A stretch of 61,741 bases of DNA from Marinilabiliales bacterium (GTDB taxonomy: Bacteria; Bacteroidota; Bacteroidia; Bacteroidales; ML635J-15). The notes beneath the pieces were generated by a model. The model made no database searches. It saw nothing but the letters and a program-made list of their open reading frames with translations, and was not told the origin of the DNA. The position numbers were made by a program, and so were the translations under genes. The stretch spans positions 1 through 61,741 of the forward strand of contig PKTB01000017.1 of NCBI GenBank assembly GCA_002869385.1, read 5' to 3'. This document shows positions 22,239-30,241 of this stretch, one piece after another (the stretch's first letter is position 1; every line of letters starts with the position of its first letter).

Positions 22239-23246
22239 TTATAATTTTCTGGTATCCTCAATCCCGTCATTCAGACGCCAGGTATAAACAGGTTGAGACA
22301 GTACAAAAACAATATCAGTTCCAAAAACAGTAGCAGCAACTGCAAGTTTAACATCAGCAATAAAGAACTCCTGAAATGGATTTGAGTCCTCTGTACGAAG
22401 AATATCTGTATTCCATGAAAATGTTTGCTCTTTGCTAATCTTACCACTAGTATTACGCATAAGACTAAATCCGCCGAAAACACTTAAGTAATTAGTTATA
22501 TACCTATTATAAGAACTGTTCAATGCAAATGTGTGTCCCTGAGTTAAATTATATGTAATTTGTTCAATTCCCGAAAAGTCAGGATAGCTAATAATTATTT
22601 TACGATCTGATTTCCCTGAAAATCTGTAAGTTAATATTGTATTAACAGTATAATTAGGTTTATTTAACTGAAATTGATTACTTAAAATCAAATCATAACT
22701 TCCTGTCCCTAAAGGACACAAATAACCATCCACATTTTTGTTTTCATTTCCTGTAGGAAAACTAACTGAGCCAATCACTCTATCAAATATCATTGGAGTT
22801 CTATACTTCCAAGAACCTGAAAGTAACAGGTCTCCCATTCCAGTTGCAGAAACATAACCATGTGAATAATATACTTGCTTTTGCAAATAAAAAGGTATGG
22901 ATAAAGATAGTTCAAAGTTATTATAAAAATAGGCAACCGGTAGATTTAAGTACTTTGATGTTTTACTCCACCCAAATTCTGCATCTAAATCAAACATTGT
23001 AAAAAAGTCCTCAGTATCAGCAATATCACCATCATCTACATCTCCTTCATTAAATCTATCTTTTGTTTCAGTTATTCCGGGAAAATCAACAATATCATCC
23101 TGTAAAACAGGTTCAGTATAAATATTTTCGCTATTACTGATAAGAGTCTCAACATTCTCAGGAATTAAATACATTTCTACTTCTTGAGAAAATAATACGG
23201 ACACACTAATTAATGCGACTAAAAATACAGGTATCTTCTTTATCAT
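22239..23246 (-). CDS. Outer-membrane beta-barrel protein (paired with FN3 lipoprotein)
   Basis: A signal peptide (MIKKIPVFLVALISVSVLFS) leads a 335-residue barrel-like protein. An acidic N-terminal stretch (DVDDGDIADTEDFF) precedes strands such as NNFELSLSIPFYL, RVIGSVSFPTGN and TILTYRFSGKSDRK. It is a paralogue of the protein at 19309-20313. Membership in the MetA-pathway-like transporter superfamily is possible but inferred from strand pattern only. The start at 23246 is preferred over 23303 because it begins the signal peptide. It heads the cassette that continues with the FN3 lipoprotein. Confidence 0.75.
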   Translation of the reverse strand: MIKKIPVFLVALISVSVLFSQEVEMYLIPENVETLISNSENIYTEPVLQDDIVDFPGITETKDRFNEGDVDDGDIADTEDFFTMFDLDAEFGWSKTSKYLNLPVAYFYNNFELSLSIPFYLQKQVYYSHGYVSATGMGDLLLSGSWKYRTPMIFDRVIGSVSFPTGNENKNVDGYLCPLGTGSYDLILSNQFQLNKPNYTVNTILTYRFSGKSDRKIIISYPDFSGIEQITYNLTQGHTFALNSSYNRYITNYLSVFGGFSLMRNTSGKISKEQTFSWNTDILRTEDSNPFQEFFIADVKLAVAATVFGTDIVFVLSQPVYTWRLNDGIEDTRKL

Positions 23247-23397
23247 ATTGATTTGGTCGATAAGTTTAGTACAAATATACTGAATTATTACATCATTTGT
23301 CAAAATTTATTAAACCGATTAATTATTACAAGCAACCGTTTACTAATTAATATCGTTTTATTACTAAAGAGCTCTTTTTTTCGGATTGATTTGATAA

Positions 23398-23405
23398 TAC
23401 TTTTG
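23398..23405 (+). promoter_or_regulatory. TAnnTTTG promoter box for the small membrane protein
   Basis: TACTTTTG, an exact TAnnTTTG match ending 22 bases before the ATG at 23428. It supports the short gene being expressed. Confidence 0.4.
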
Positions 23406-23427
23406 AACTGAACAAAAAGATAAAATT

Positions 23428-23565
23428 ATGGAAAGCTATAAAGAGAACATATCGACAAAACACAGGGAATCATTTTCATTTTTAAGATTTGCAATAACAA
23501 GCTTGTGGATATTGTTAATTTCCAGTCTTGTATTTTTTGCAAAAATTATCATGGTATACGTCTAA
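23428..23565 (+). CDS. Small single-span membrane protein (45 residues)
   Basis: ATG at 23428 opens a 45-residue frame ending TAA. The N-terminal half is polar (MESYKENISTKHRES) and the C-terminal half hydrophobic (RFAITSLWILLISSLVFFAK), as in a single-pass membrane peptide. A TAnnTTTG box upstream and a perfect terminator downstream (23617-23644) frame it as an independent transcription unit on the strand opposite to its neighbours. I do not recognise the family. Confidence 0.5.
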   Translation: MESYKENISTKHRESFSFLRFAITSLWILLISSLVFFAKIIMVYV

Positions 23566-23616
23566 ACCCAATATTAAATAGAGAACTTTGTTCTCAATTT
23601 TCAGATTAGTGCAAAT

Positions 23617-23644
23617 AAAAAGTCCGCAATATTGCGGACTTTTT
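23617..23644. terminator. Bidirectional terminator between small gene and rplT
   Basis: A perfect 28-base inverted repeat: arms of 14 bases with core AGTCCGCAAT / ATTGCGGACT and A/T tails on each side. It can end both rplT (minus) and the small membrane gene (plus). Confidence 0.85.
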
Positions 23645-23670
23645 TTATATCTCAAAAACGACTTTTTACT

Positions 23671-24015
23671 TTACTTAAGCTTTTTGCAAATTGCTTCAAA
23701 AGCTTTAGGGTGGTTCATTGCAAGATCAGCAAGAACTTTTCTGTTAAGTTCAATATTGTTTGCATGAATTTTACCCATAAATTGTGAATAACTCATTCCA
23801 TTTAAGCGAGCTCCAGCGTTGATACGCTGAATCCACAATGATCTAAAAGTTCTTTTTTTGTTTTTTCTATCTCTGTAAGCATAAGTTAGTCCTTTTTCGT
23901 ATGCATTTTTAGCTACTGTCCAGACATTACTTCTGCGTCCAAAATAACCTTTTGTTTGCTTAAGAATTTTTCTTCTTCTGTTTCTTGAAGCAACGGTATT
24001 TACACTTCTTGGCAT
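23671..24015 (-). CDS. rplT: 50S ribosomal protein L20
   Basis: L20 binds 23S rRNA early in large-subunit assembly. The 114-residue protein begins [11 protein letters not shown] and carries the signature TKGYFGRR...[30 protein letters not shown] and [15 protein letters not shown]. The length matches the family. It is the last gene of thrS-infC-rpmI-rplT and ends at a strong terminator. In many bacteria L20 represses its own operon by binding the rpmI leader; nothing in the 78-base rpmI-rplT gap makes that evident here. Confidence 0.97.
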   Translation of the reverse strand: MPRSVNTVASRNRRRKILKQTKGYFGRRSNVWTVAKNAYEKGLTYAYRDRKNKKRTFRSLWIQRINAGARLNGMSYSQFMGKIHANNIELNRKVLADLAMNHPKAFEAICKKLK

Positions 24016-24093
24016 AATTTTACGTTTTGCGAATGTTTAGCGTTCGTTATTACACGAATCTTTCGGCTAAATCACTCTGATTAATAAACTTTT

Positions 24094-24291
24094 TTACTTC
24101 ATTCCGAGACACAACTTAATGTTGTTAAGGTCTCTTTCGTTAACTGTTGTAAAATGAGTCAAAGCTCTTTTACGTTTTTTCGCTTTTTTTGTAAGGATGT
24201 GGCTTTTATAAGCATGTTTCCTTTTAATTTTACCGGTTCCAGTAAGATGGAATCTTTTCTTAGCACCGGATTTAGTTTTCATTTTTGGCAT
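24094..24291 (-). CDS. rpmI: 50S ribosomal protein L35
   Basis: A 65-residue basic protein beginning [14 protein letters not shown] with the family motif [16 protein letters not shown]. It lies between infC and rplT as in most bacteria, 19 bases after infC, and is part of the large subunit. Length and all key motifs are normal. Confidence 0.97.
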   Translation of the reverse strand: MPKMKTKSGAKKRFHLTGTGKIKRKHAYKSHILTKKAKKRKRALTHFTTVNERDLNNIKLCLGMK

Positions 24292-24310
24292 CGCTTTAAA
24301 TTTTAAGTTA

Positions 24311-24874
24311 TTACTTTTTCTTTGTCGTTTTCGGCGATATAATAATTTGCATTTTTTTACCTTCTAACTTAGGAAGTTGGTCAATTTTACCATATTCTTC
24401 AAGATCCTGAGCCAATTTTAATAACAAAATTTCACCCTTTTCTTTATAGATAATAGATCTTCCTTTAAAGAATACAAAAGCCTTTACCTTATTACCTTCC
24501 TCAAGGAATTTAATAGCATGCTTTAACTTAAAATTGTAATCATGATCATCGGTATTTGGACCGAATCTGATTTCTTTAATTACAACTTTCTGCGTATTGC
24601 TTTGCATTTCCTTTTGTATCTTTTTTTGTTGGTAAAGAAACTTTTGATAGTCTATAATTTTACAAACAGGTGGCTCTGCATTTGGAGATATCTCTACAAG
24701 ATCAAGCTGCAATTCTTCTGCAACATCAAGTGCTTCGCGCAAACTAACAATACCTGGTTTGTCTACATTATCACCAACTAATCTAACGAATGGAGCACGT
24801 ATATACTTATTTATTCTGTGCTCAGCTTGTTTCTTCCTGTTAAACTTGTTATTATGTCTACTATGGTAAGCTAT
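24311..24874 (-). CDS. infC: Translation initiation factor IF-3, apparent AUA start
   Basis: IF-3 binds the 30S subunit and proofreads initiator tRNA and start codons. The conserved core runs from [18 protein letters not shown] through [20 protein letters not shown] and [18 protein letters not shown] to [13 protein letters not shown], 187 residues in all. The first ATG-type start (24742) would remove the N-terminal domain. The full domain needs a start near 24872-24874, where ATA GCT sits eight bases after a perfect AGGAGG (24883-24888, minus strand). Non-canonical starts (AUU, AUC, AUA) are typical of infC because IF-3 discriminates against them and so controls itself. It lies 18 bases after the thrS stop. 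Confidence 0.93.
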   Translation of the reverse strand: MAYHSRHNNKFNRKKQAEHRINKYIRAPFVRLVGDNVDKPGIVSLREALDVAEELQLDLVEISPNAEPPVCKIIDYQKFLYQQKKIQKEMQSNTQKVVIKEIRFGPNTDDHDYNFKLKHAIKFLEEGNKVKAFVFFKGRSIIYKEKGEILLLKLAQDLEEYGKIDQLPKLEGKKMQIIISPKTTKKK

Positions 24875-24882
24875 AACTTGGT

Positions 24883-24888
24883 CCTCCT
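24883..24888 (-). promoter_or_regulatory. Strong Shine-Dalgarno deciding the infC start
   Basis: AGGAGG on the minus strand, eight bases before the AUA start. Such sites are rare in Bacteroidota genes, so its presence here marks the non-canonical start of infC. Confidence 0.75.
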
Positions 24889-24892
24889 ATAA

Positions 24893-26836
24893 TTAGTTAT
24901 TAAAATATTCTTCAATTTCTTTATTCATTAATTCTGCAAACTCCTCGATTGTCATACTTCCTAAATCACCTTTTCCTTGCTTACGCACAGAAAGATTTCC
25001 TGCTTCAGCTTCTTTTTCACCTAAAACAATCAAATACGGAATACGTTGCAATTCATTATCCCTAATCTTACGTCCGACCTTTTCATTACGGTCATCAACT
25101 TTGCCGCGAATATCGTAATTTTTTAGCAATTCTAAAACTTTTTCTGCAAAATCATTGTATTTTTCACTTACCGGGAGTAAAACTACCTGCTCAGGAGTCA
25201 ACAAAAGTGGGAATTTACCACCTGTATGTTCTATTAAAACAGCAACAAATCTTTCCATTGAACCAAATATCGCTCTATGCAACATAATTGGTTGATGTTT
25301 TAAATTATAAGAACCTGTATACTCAAGTTCAAATCTCTCCGGCAAATTATAATCTACCTGAATTGTTCCTAACTGCCAGCTACGACCAATTGCATCTTTT
25401 ACAATAAAGTCAAGTTTAGGTCCATAAAATGCAGCTTCTCCTAATTCTACTGTTGGTTCTAACCCCATCTCATGAGCAGCTTCCTGAATAGCTTTTTCAG
25501 CTTTATCCCAATTTTCATCAGTTCCGATATATTTTGTATGGTCTTCAGGATCGCGTAATGAAATCTGAGCTTTATAGTCATTAAAACCTAATGACTTATA
25601 AACATACATAATAAGTTCAATAATACTCTTAAACTCATCTTTAACCTGATCAGGACGACAAAATACGTGTGCATCATCTTGAGTAAAACTCCTAACTCGA
25701 GTCAAACCATGTAATTCACCATGCTGCTCGTAACGATAAACTGTCCCAAACTCAGCCATTCTATAAGGCAAATCCCTATAAGAGAATTGACGTGCTTTAT
25801 ATATCTCAACATGGTGTGGACAGTTCATAGGCTTAAGCATAAAAGCTTCACCCTCAGCCGGTGTTTGTATTGGTTGAAAAGAATCCTTACCATACTTCTC
25901 ATAATGACCTGATGTTTTGTATAAATCAATATGTCCGATATGAGGAGTTTTCACCATTTCGTGATCTCTTTTCTTTAACTCAGATGTTAACCAAGATTCA
26001 AGTCTGTCACGTAATTCAGTACCTTTAGGTAACCATAATGCCATTCCCATCCCAACTTTATGTGAGAAGTGGAAAAGTTCAAGTTCTTTACCAAGTTTAC
26101 GATGATCACGTTTCTTTGCTTCTTCAAGCATTTCAAGATATTCAGTCAGCATTTTTTGCTTTGGAAAAGAAATTCCATATACTCTAGTCAACTGCTGACG
26201 AGTTTCATCACCTCTCCAATATGCACCTGCAAGACTTAAAATCTGAATTGCTTTAATTTTACCTGTTGAAGTTAAGTGTGGTCCTTTACACAAATCAGTA
26301 AAATTACCCTGAGAATATAGAGTTATTGTTCCTTCTTCAAGTTCAGAAATCAATTCAAGTTTATATTCGTCACCTTTTTCTTTGAAATATTTAATAGCAT
26401 CAGCTTTAGAAATATCTTTACGTGTCACTTCATTATTCTGCTGACATAATTCCAACATTTTCTTATTTATACTTGGGAAATCCTTCTCAGATAAAGACCT
26501 TCCCTCAGGAAGTTCAATATCGTAATAAAACCCATTTTCTATAGTTGGACCAATACCAAATTTAGTTCCGGGAAAGATTGATTCTATAGCTTCTGCTAAT
26601 ATATGTGCAGAGGTATGCCAAAAAGCATGTTTTCCTTCTTCATTCTCAAATTTATGAAGAACTATATTAGAATCCTGCTCTATTGGTCTGCTTAAATCCC
26701 AAACATCACCATTAACAGAGATTGACAAAACTTCCTTTGCTAATCGAGGACTAATACTGTTAGCAATATCAAATCCGTTAACTCCACTTTCATATTCTCT
26801 CACCGAACCATCGGGTAATGTAATCTTTATCATCAT
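24893..26836 (-). CDS. thrS: Threonyl-tRNA synthetase
   Basis: Charges tRNA-Thr. The 647-residue length is normal. In order: TGS domain ([11 protein letters not shown]), editing domain with [16 protein letters not shown] and DLCKGPHL, the class II catalytic core with [27 protein letters not shown] and [16 protein letters not shown], and the anticodon domain ([27 protein letters not shown]). At 25202-25204 the nearly invariant Trp of the FPLWL motif is Leu (FPLLL, TTG instead of TGG), a single G-to-T change. The start is ATG 26836 or 26833, only about 14 bases after a TAnnTTTG box. It is the first gene of the infC-rpmI-rplT operon. Confidence 0.97.
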   Translation of the reverse strand: MMIKITLPDGSVREYESGVNGFDIANSISPRLAKEVLSISVNGDVWDLSRPIEQDSNIVLHKFENEEGKHAFWHTSAHILAEAIESIFPGTKFGIGPTIENGFYYDIELPEGRSLSEKDFPSINKKMLELCQQNNEVTRKDISKADAIKYFKEKGDEYKLELISELEEGTITLYSQGNFTDLCKGPHLTSTGKIKAIQILSLAGAYWRGDETRQQLTRVYGISFPKQKMLTEYLEMLEEAKKRDHRKLGKELELFHFSHKVGMGMALWLPKGTELRDRLESWLTSELKKRDHEMVKTPHIGHIDLYKTSGHYEKYGKDSFQPIQTPAEGEAFMLKPMNCPHHVEIYKARQFSYRDLPYRMAEFGTVYRYEQHGELHGLTRVRSFTQDDAHVFCRPDQVKDEFKSIIELIMYVYKSLGFNDYKAQISLRDPEDHTKYIGTDENWDKAEKAIQEAAHEMGLEPTVELGEAAFYGPKLDFIVKDAIGRSWQLGTIQVDYNLPERFELEYTGSYNLKHQPIMLHRAIFGSMERFVAVLIEHTGGKFPLLLTPEQVVLLPVSEKYNDFAEKVLELLKNYDIRGKVDDRNEKVGRKIRDNELQRIPYLIVLGEKEAEAGNLSVRKQGKGDLGSMTIEEFAELMNKEIEEYFNN

Positions 26837-26849
26837 TAAAAATTTTGTG

Positions 26850-26857
26850 CAAAAGTA
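26850..26857 (-). promoter_or_regulatory. TTG-N18-TAnnTTTG promoter of the thrS operon
   Basis: On the minus strand TACTTTTG lies here with TTG 18 bases upstream (26876-26878). The thrS ATG begins only 13-16 bases further on, so the leader is very short. Confidence 0.55.
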
Positions 26858-26918
26858 TGATTTTTTAGTTTAATACAATATATATTAATCAAATTTATTG
26901 CATTTTGTTTAATTGTTT

Positions 26919-26926
26919 TATTTTTG
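26919..26926 (+). promoter_or_regulatory. TTG-N18-TAnnTTTG promoter of the amidase gene
   Basis: TATTTTTG lies 18 bases after TTG (26898-26900) and only six bases before the ATG at 26933. The transcript would be leaderless or nearly so. Spacing equals that of the divergent thrS promoter. Confidence 0.55.
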
Positions 26927-26932
26927 TCAGAT

Positions 26933-27967
26933 ATGAAAATGGTAAAAATAATCATATTTGTTGCATTAACAGTTGTTTTCTCAGGAAGCATATTTGCTCA
27001 ATCCGAAGATAGTCTTAAAACAGTTGTTGCACAAAAAGGAGATGGGATTTATAAAATCCTGCGTGAAAATGGATATCCTGCATCTGATTACTATGATTTA
27101 TTTAAAGAATTAAATGCAGAAAAGATTGGTGATGACGATAGTTTGATTAAAGGCGAAACATATATTTTACAAACAATAATTTCTGAAATTGAAGAAATTA
27201 TTGAAGATACAATACAAACTGATGTACTGCTCGCTGACACTATTTTTAAGCCGGAAAATGGTTTCGCAGATACAATAATTGACAATCAATTAGAAGGGGC
27301 CGTATTCTTTCTGATTAGTGGTCATGGAGGTCCTGACCCCGGTGCAGTTACAAAAGTAAATGACAAACAAATTAGTGAAGACGAATATGCATATGATATT
27401 ACATTAAGGATTGCCAGAAAAATCGAAGAACATAGTGGTACTGTTCATATGATTATCAACGATCCTAATGACGGAATTAGAGAAGACGAATTACTAGATA
27501 TTGATTATGATGAATATTGTTATCCAGAACAGGATATACCAAAAAATCATAATAAGCGTCTAATACAACGAGCAGATGCCGTAAACGACATTTATCTTGA
27601 AAACAAAACTCCAAAATATCAAAGAGTTATTGTGATTCATCTTGATTCTAGATCAACCGGTGATAATGTAGATGTTTTCTTTTATCATTTTCCGGGAAGT
27701 ACAAAAGGTAAAGAAACAGCAACAGCACTTCAACAAATGTTTGCTGATAAATATGCTGAATTTCAACCTAATCGTGGTTATGAAGGAACAGTTTCATCCC
27801 GAAATCTTTTGGTAATAAGAAAAGTCCTCCCTCCTGCTGTTTTTATTGAGCTTGGTAACATTCAAAATGAAAGGGACAGAAAACGTTTTATAAATCCTGA
27901 CAACAGGCAAGCATTAGCAAAATGGATAGTTGAAGGTTTGATTGAGGATTTTAAAGCAAATCAGTAA
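26933..27967 (+). CDS. Exported Amidase_3-family protein with LysM-like N-terminus
   Basis: A signal peptide (VKIIIFVALTVVFSGSIFAQ) is followed by a ~65-residue region with the LysM-like pattern (VVAQKGDGIYKILRENGYP, DSLIKGETYIL), then an Amidase_3-like domain from ~residue 120. Zinc-site motifs are LISGHGGPDPGA, the Glu in DEYAYDITLRIA, VIHLDSRS and the catalytic Glu in AVFIELGNIQNERD. It probably hydrolyses or binds peptidoglycan in the periplasm; the overall fold is complete but more divergent than the amidase at 2712. The start at 26933 gives a proper signal peptide. The DUF4173 gene follows after 56 bases. Confidence 0.85.
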   Translation: MKMVKIIIFVALTVVFSGSIFAQSEDSLKTVVAQKGDGIYKILRENGYPASDYYDLFKELNAEKIGDDDSLIKGETYILQTIISEIEEIIEDTIQTDVLLADTIFKPENGFADTIIDNQLEGAVFFLISGHGGPDPGAVTKVNDKQISEDEYAYDITLRIARKIEEHSGTVHMIINDPNDGIREDELLDIDYDEYCYPEQDIPKNHNKRLIQRADAVNDIYLENKTPKYQRVIVIHLDSRSTGDNVDVFFYHFPGSTKGKETATALQQMFADKYAEFQPNRGYEGTVSSRNLLVIRKVLPPAVFIELGNIQNERDRKRFINPDNRQALAKWIVEGLIEDFKANQ

Positions 27968-28023
27968 GTTAAACAATATTTTTGCCTATCTTTCAGTTTA
28001 TTAATGCTGAAAATCTTTCACTT

Positions 28024-29553
28024 ATGAAGAAAAAGCAAATAGTATTACTCAATCTGCTTACAGCAATCATTTTTGCATTATTATTTTACAAAAATTACGT
28101 AGGATTAAATCTATTGTTGTTTGAAATCTTGGTTGTTCCTATTATGATTTATCTTAACAAGCCAGTGAAATTTAATAAGCTAAATATATCTGTTTTAGCC
28201 GGTTTAGGAATATATGCAATAATGGTTCTGATTTTAAACACTTCATGGAGTATTTTTGTAAATATCATTACTCTTTTTACTTTAAGCGGTGTACTCGCCT
28301 ATCAAGGCTTTAGATCATATATTCATGCTTTTGCAGAATCCTTTTTCAGACTATTCTCCTCCCAAATAAGCATTCTACTTGACTGGGGAGAGCCAGTGAT
28401 AATTAATACTCAAAAAGACAATAAAAAAAATAAGTTCGGAATAAATAAAGTTGTCTATCTAATAATTATCCCATTTTCAGTTTTAATATTATTTATAGTT
28501 CTCTATACAAGTGCCAGTTCAAAATTTTATGCGCAATTCGAAGAAATTTTTTCTGCCTTTCAAAGATTCTTGGAGAGTATATATTTCTTATTTATCATTT
28601 TTATCATTTTTGGTAGCATTGTTGCAAATGCTCTATACATGAAAACCAAACCGGTTGGCCTTCACAATTTAGATTTAAATTCCAAGGATAATTTGTTCAG
28701 AATCAGAAAAAGAAATTATATAAATTTTAAACCAACAGGACTAAAAATGCAGTATCTAAGTGGGGTTGTTTTACTGGCTTCCCTTAATTTTCTAATTATG
28801 TATTTTAATATCCTTGATTTCATTTATCTGTGGTTTGGTTTTGAATGGGACGGCACTTTTCTTAAAGAGTTTGTTCATGAAGGAACATGGGTACTTGTGT
28901 TCTCAATATTTTTATCTGCCGGAATAGCTCTATTTTTCTTTAGACGAAATCTCAACTTCTATTCCAAGAATAAATGGCTTAAAAGACTGACAATTTTATG
29001 GATAGCACAAAATATGATAATGCTGGTTTCTGTAGTCTTAAGAAATTACTGGTATATTCACTATTTCGGGCTTGCATATAAACGAATTGCTGTTCTTTTC
29101 TTCCTACTTTTAACATTAGTTGGTCTTATAACTATAATCATAAAAATTACTAATATTAAAAGTTCTTATTATCTATGGAAGGTTAATGGTTTTGCTTTGT
29201 TTACAGTTCTTGTTTTAACTACCTGTGTGAACTGGGATTTACATATCGCCAAATATAATTTTAAACACTATAATCGTTCATTAATAGATTTCCGTTTTAT
29301 GGCAAAACTAAACAATTCAGCTCTTCCTTATACAATAAAAACACTTGAAGAACTTGAAGAAATAAACAAAATTCAGGAAGAAGCTATGCCTTTTGAGCTT
29401 AGTGAACATAGAAGCTATCTTTGGGATATCTACACTTATCAAGTTGAAGTGCTGGAAAAAAGACATAGATTTGTCGAAAGATATGAAAATATGAATTGGC
29501 TGGAATGGAATCTGGCTGATTATCAAACATATCAAAAATTGCAGAATATGTAG
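28024..29553 (+). CDS. DUF4173-type multi-pass membrane protein
   Basis: A 509-residue integral membrane protein with about a dozen hydrophobic segments. The C-terminal part (LTTCVNWDLHIAKYNFKHYN, then IDFRFMAKLNNSALPYTIKT) matches the Asn-rich region typical of DUF4173/DUF4153 proteins, where the last segment is followed by a soluble tail. The function is unknown. Start ATG 28024 (MKKKQIVLLN) is preferred to a TTG at 27982. Its stop is three bases before the next gene, so the two are co-transcribed. Confidence 0.75.
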   Translation: MKKKQIVLLNLLTAIIFALLFYKNYVGLNLLLFEILVVPIMIYLNKPVKFNKLNISVLAGLGIYAIMVLILNTSWSIFVNIITLFTLSGVLAYQGFRSYIHAFAESFFRLFSSQISILLDWGEPVIINTQKDNKKNKFGINKVVYLIIIPFSVLILFIVLYTSASSKFYAQFEEIFSAFQRFLESIYFLFIIFIIFGSIVANALYMKTKPVGLHNLDLNSKDNLFRIRKRNYINFKPTGLKMQYLSGVVLLASLNFLIMYFNILDFIYLWFGFEWDGTFLKEFVHEGTWVLVFSIFLSAGIALFFFRRNLNFYSKNKWLKRLTILWIAQNMIMLVSVVLRNYWYIHYFGLAYKRIAVLFFLLLTLVGLITIIIKITNIKSSYYLWKVNGFALFTVLVLTTCVNWDLHIAKYNFKHYNRSLIDFRFMAKLNNSALPYTIKTLEELEEINKIQEEAMPFELSEHRSYLWDIYTYQVEVLEKRHRFVERYENMNWLEWNLADYQTYQKLQNM

Positions 29554-29555
29554 AT

Positions 29556-30122
29556 ATGAGTGGAATGTATTTCAATAGAAGAGTGTATACTTTGAGATTA
29601 TTTTTAAAAGACGTTTTCTTTATTATCTCAAATATTTTTGAATTAAACAAGCTCCGTAAAAACAAAGAAATAAACAAAGTCTTTCAGGAAAAAATAATGA
29701 CTATTGTTTCAAGTATTAATGGCTGTGTCTATTGCAAATGGTTTCATGCAAAGCAAGCAGTCAAGGCAGGGATTCCTTCTGAAAGTGTCAAAAAACTATT
29801 AAAGCTTCAATTCAATACAATTGCCTATGACTATGAGTTAAAAGGCCTTTTATTTGCCCAACATTTTACTGAAACAAATAGAGCCCCTGATAAAGATATG
29901 ATTGAGGATCTTTACTCTTTTTACGGAAAGAAAAATGCTAAACATATAATACTAACTATTCGTATGATATATTTTGGCAATCTATATGGGAACACTTTAG
30001 ATGCATTTGTCAGCAGAATGCAAGGGAAAAAAGCTCAGCATTCGTCCTTTTTATTTGAATTTATCTTCTTTATGAACAACTTGCCCATTTATGCAATTTT
30101 AAGATTATCTTTAAAAAAGTGA
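29556..30122 (+). CDS. AhpD-like carboxymuconolactone decarboxylase family protein
   Basis: A 188-residue helical protein with the AhpD-type motif INGCVYCKWFHAKQAVKAG, holding the CxxC pair and the downstream His of this fold. AhpD-like proteins recycle alkyl hydroperoxide reductase or act as peroxidatic thiol enzymes; the exact substrate is not evident. The C-terminal ~60 residues extend beyond a minimal AhpD domain and end in a hydrophobic helix (FEFIFFMNNLPIYAILRL). It starts two bases after the DUF4173 gene and ends with TGA, which shows that TGA serves as a real stop here. Confidence 0.8.
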   Translation: MSGMYFNRRVYTLRLFLKDVFFIISNIFELNKLRKNKEINKVFQEKIMTIVSSINGCVYCKWFHAKQAVKAGIPSESVKKLLKLQFNTIAYDYELKGLLFAQHFTETNRAPDKDMIEDLYSFYGKKNAKHIILTIRMIYFGNLYGNTLDAFVSRMQGKKAQHSSFLFEFIFFMNNLPIYAILRLSLKK

Positions 30123-30241
30123 TGTAATTATTAGTTAATAATTTCATATTTGGTATAAAACAGACCAAATAATTAAAATTATTTGCAACCAATATCGAGA
30201 TTATATGTCTTTTCATTAACTTTACAGTATATTTATTTGTT

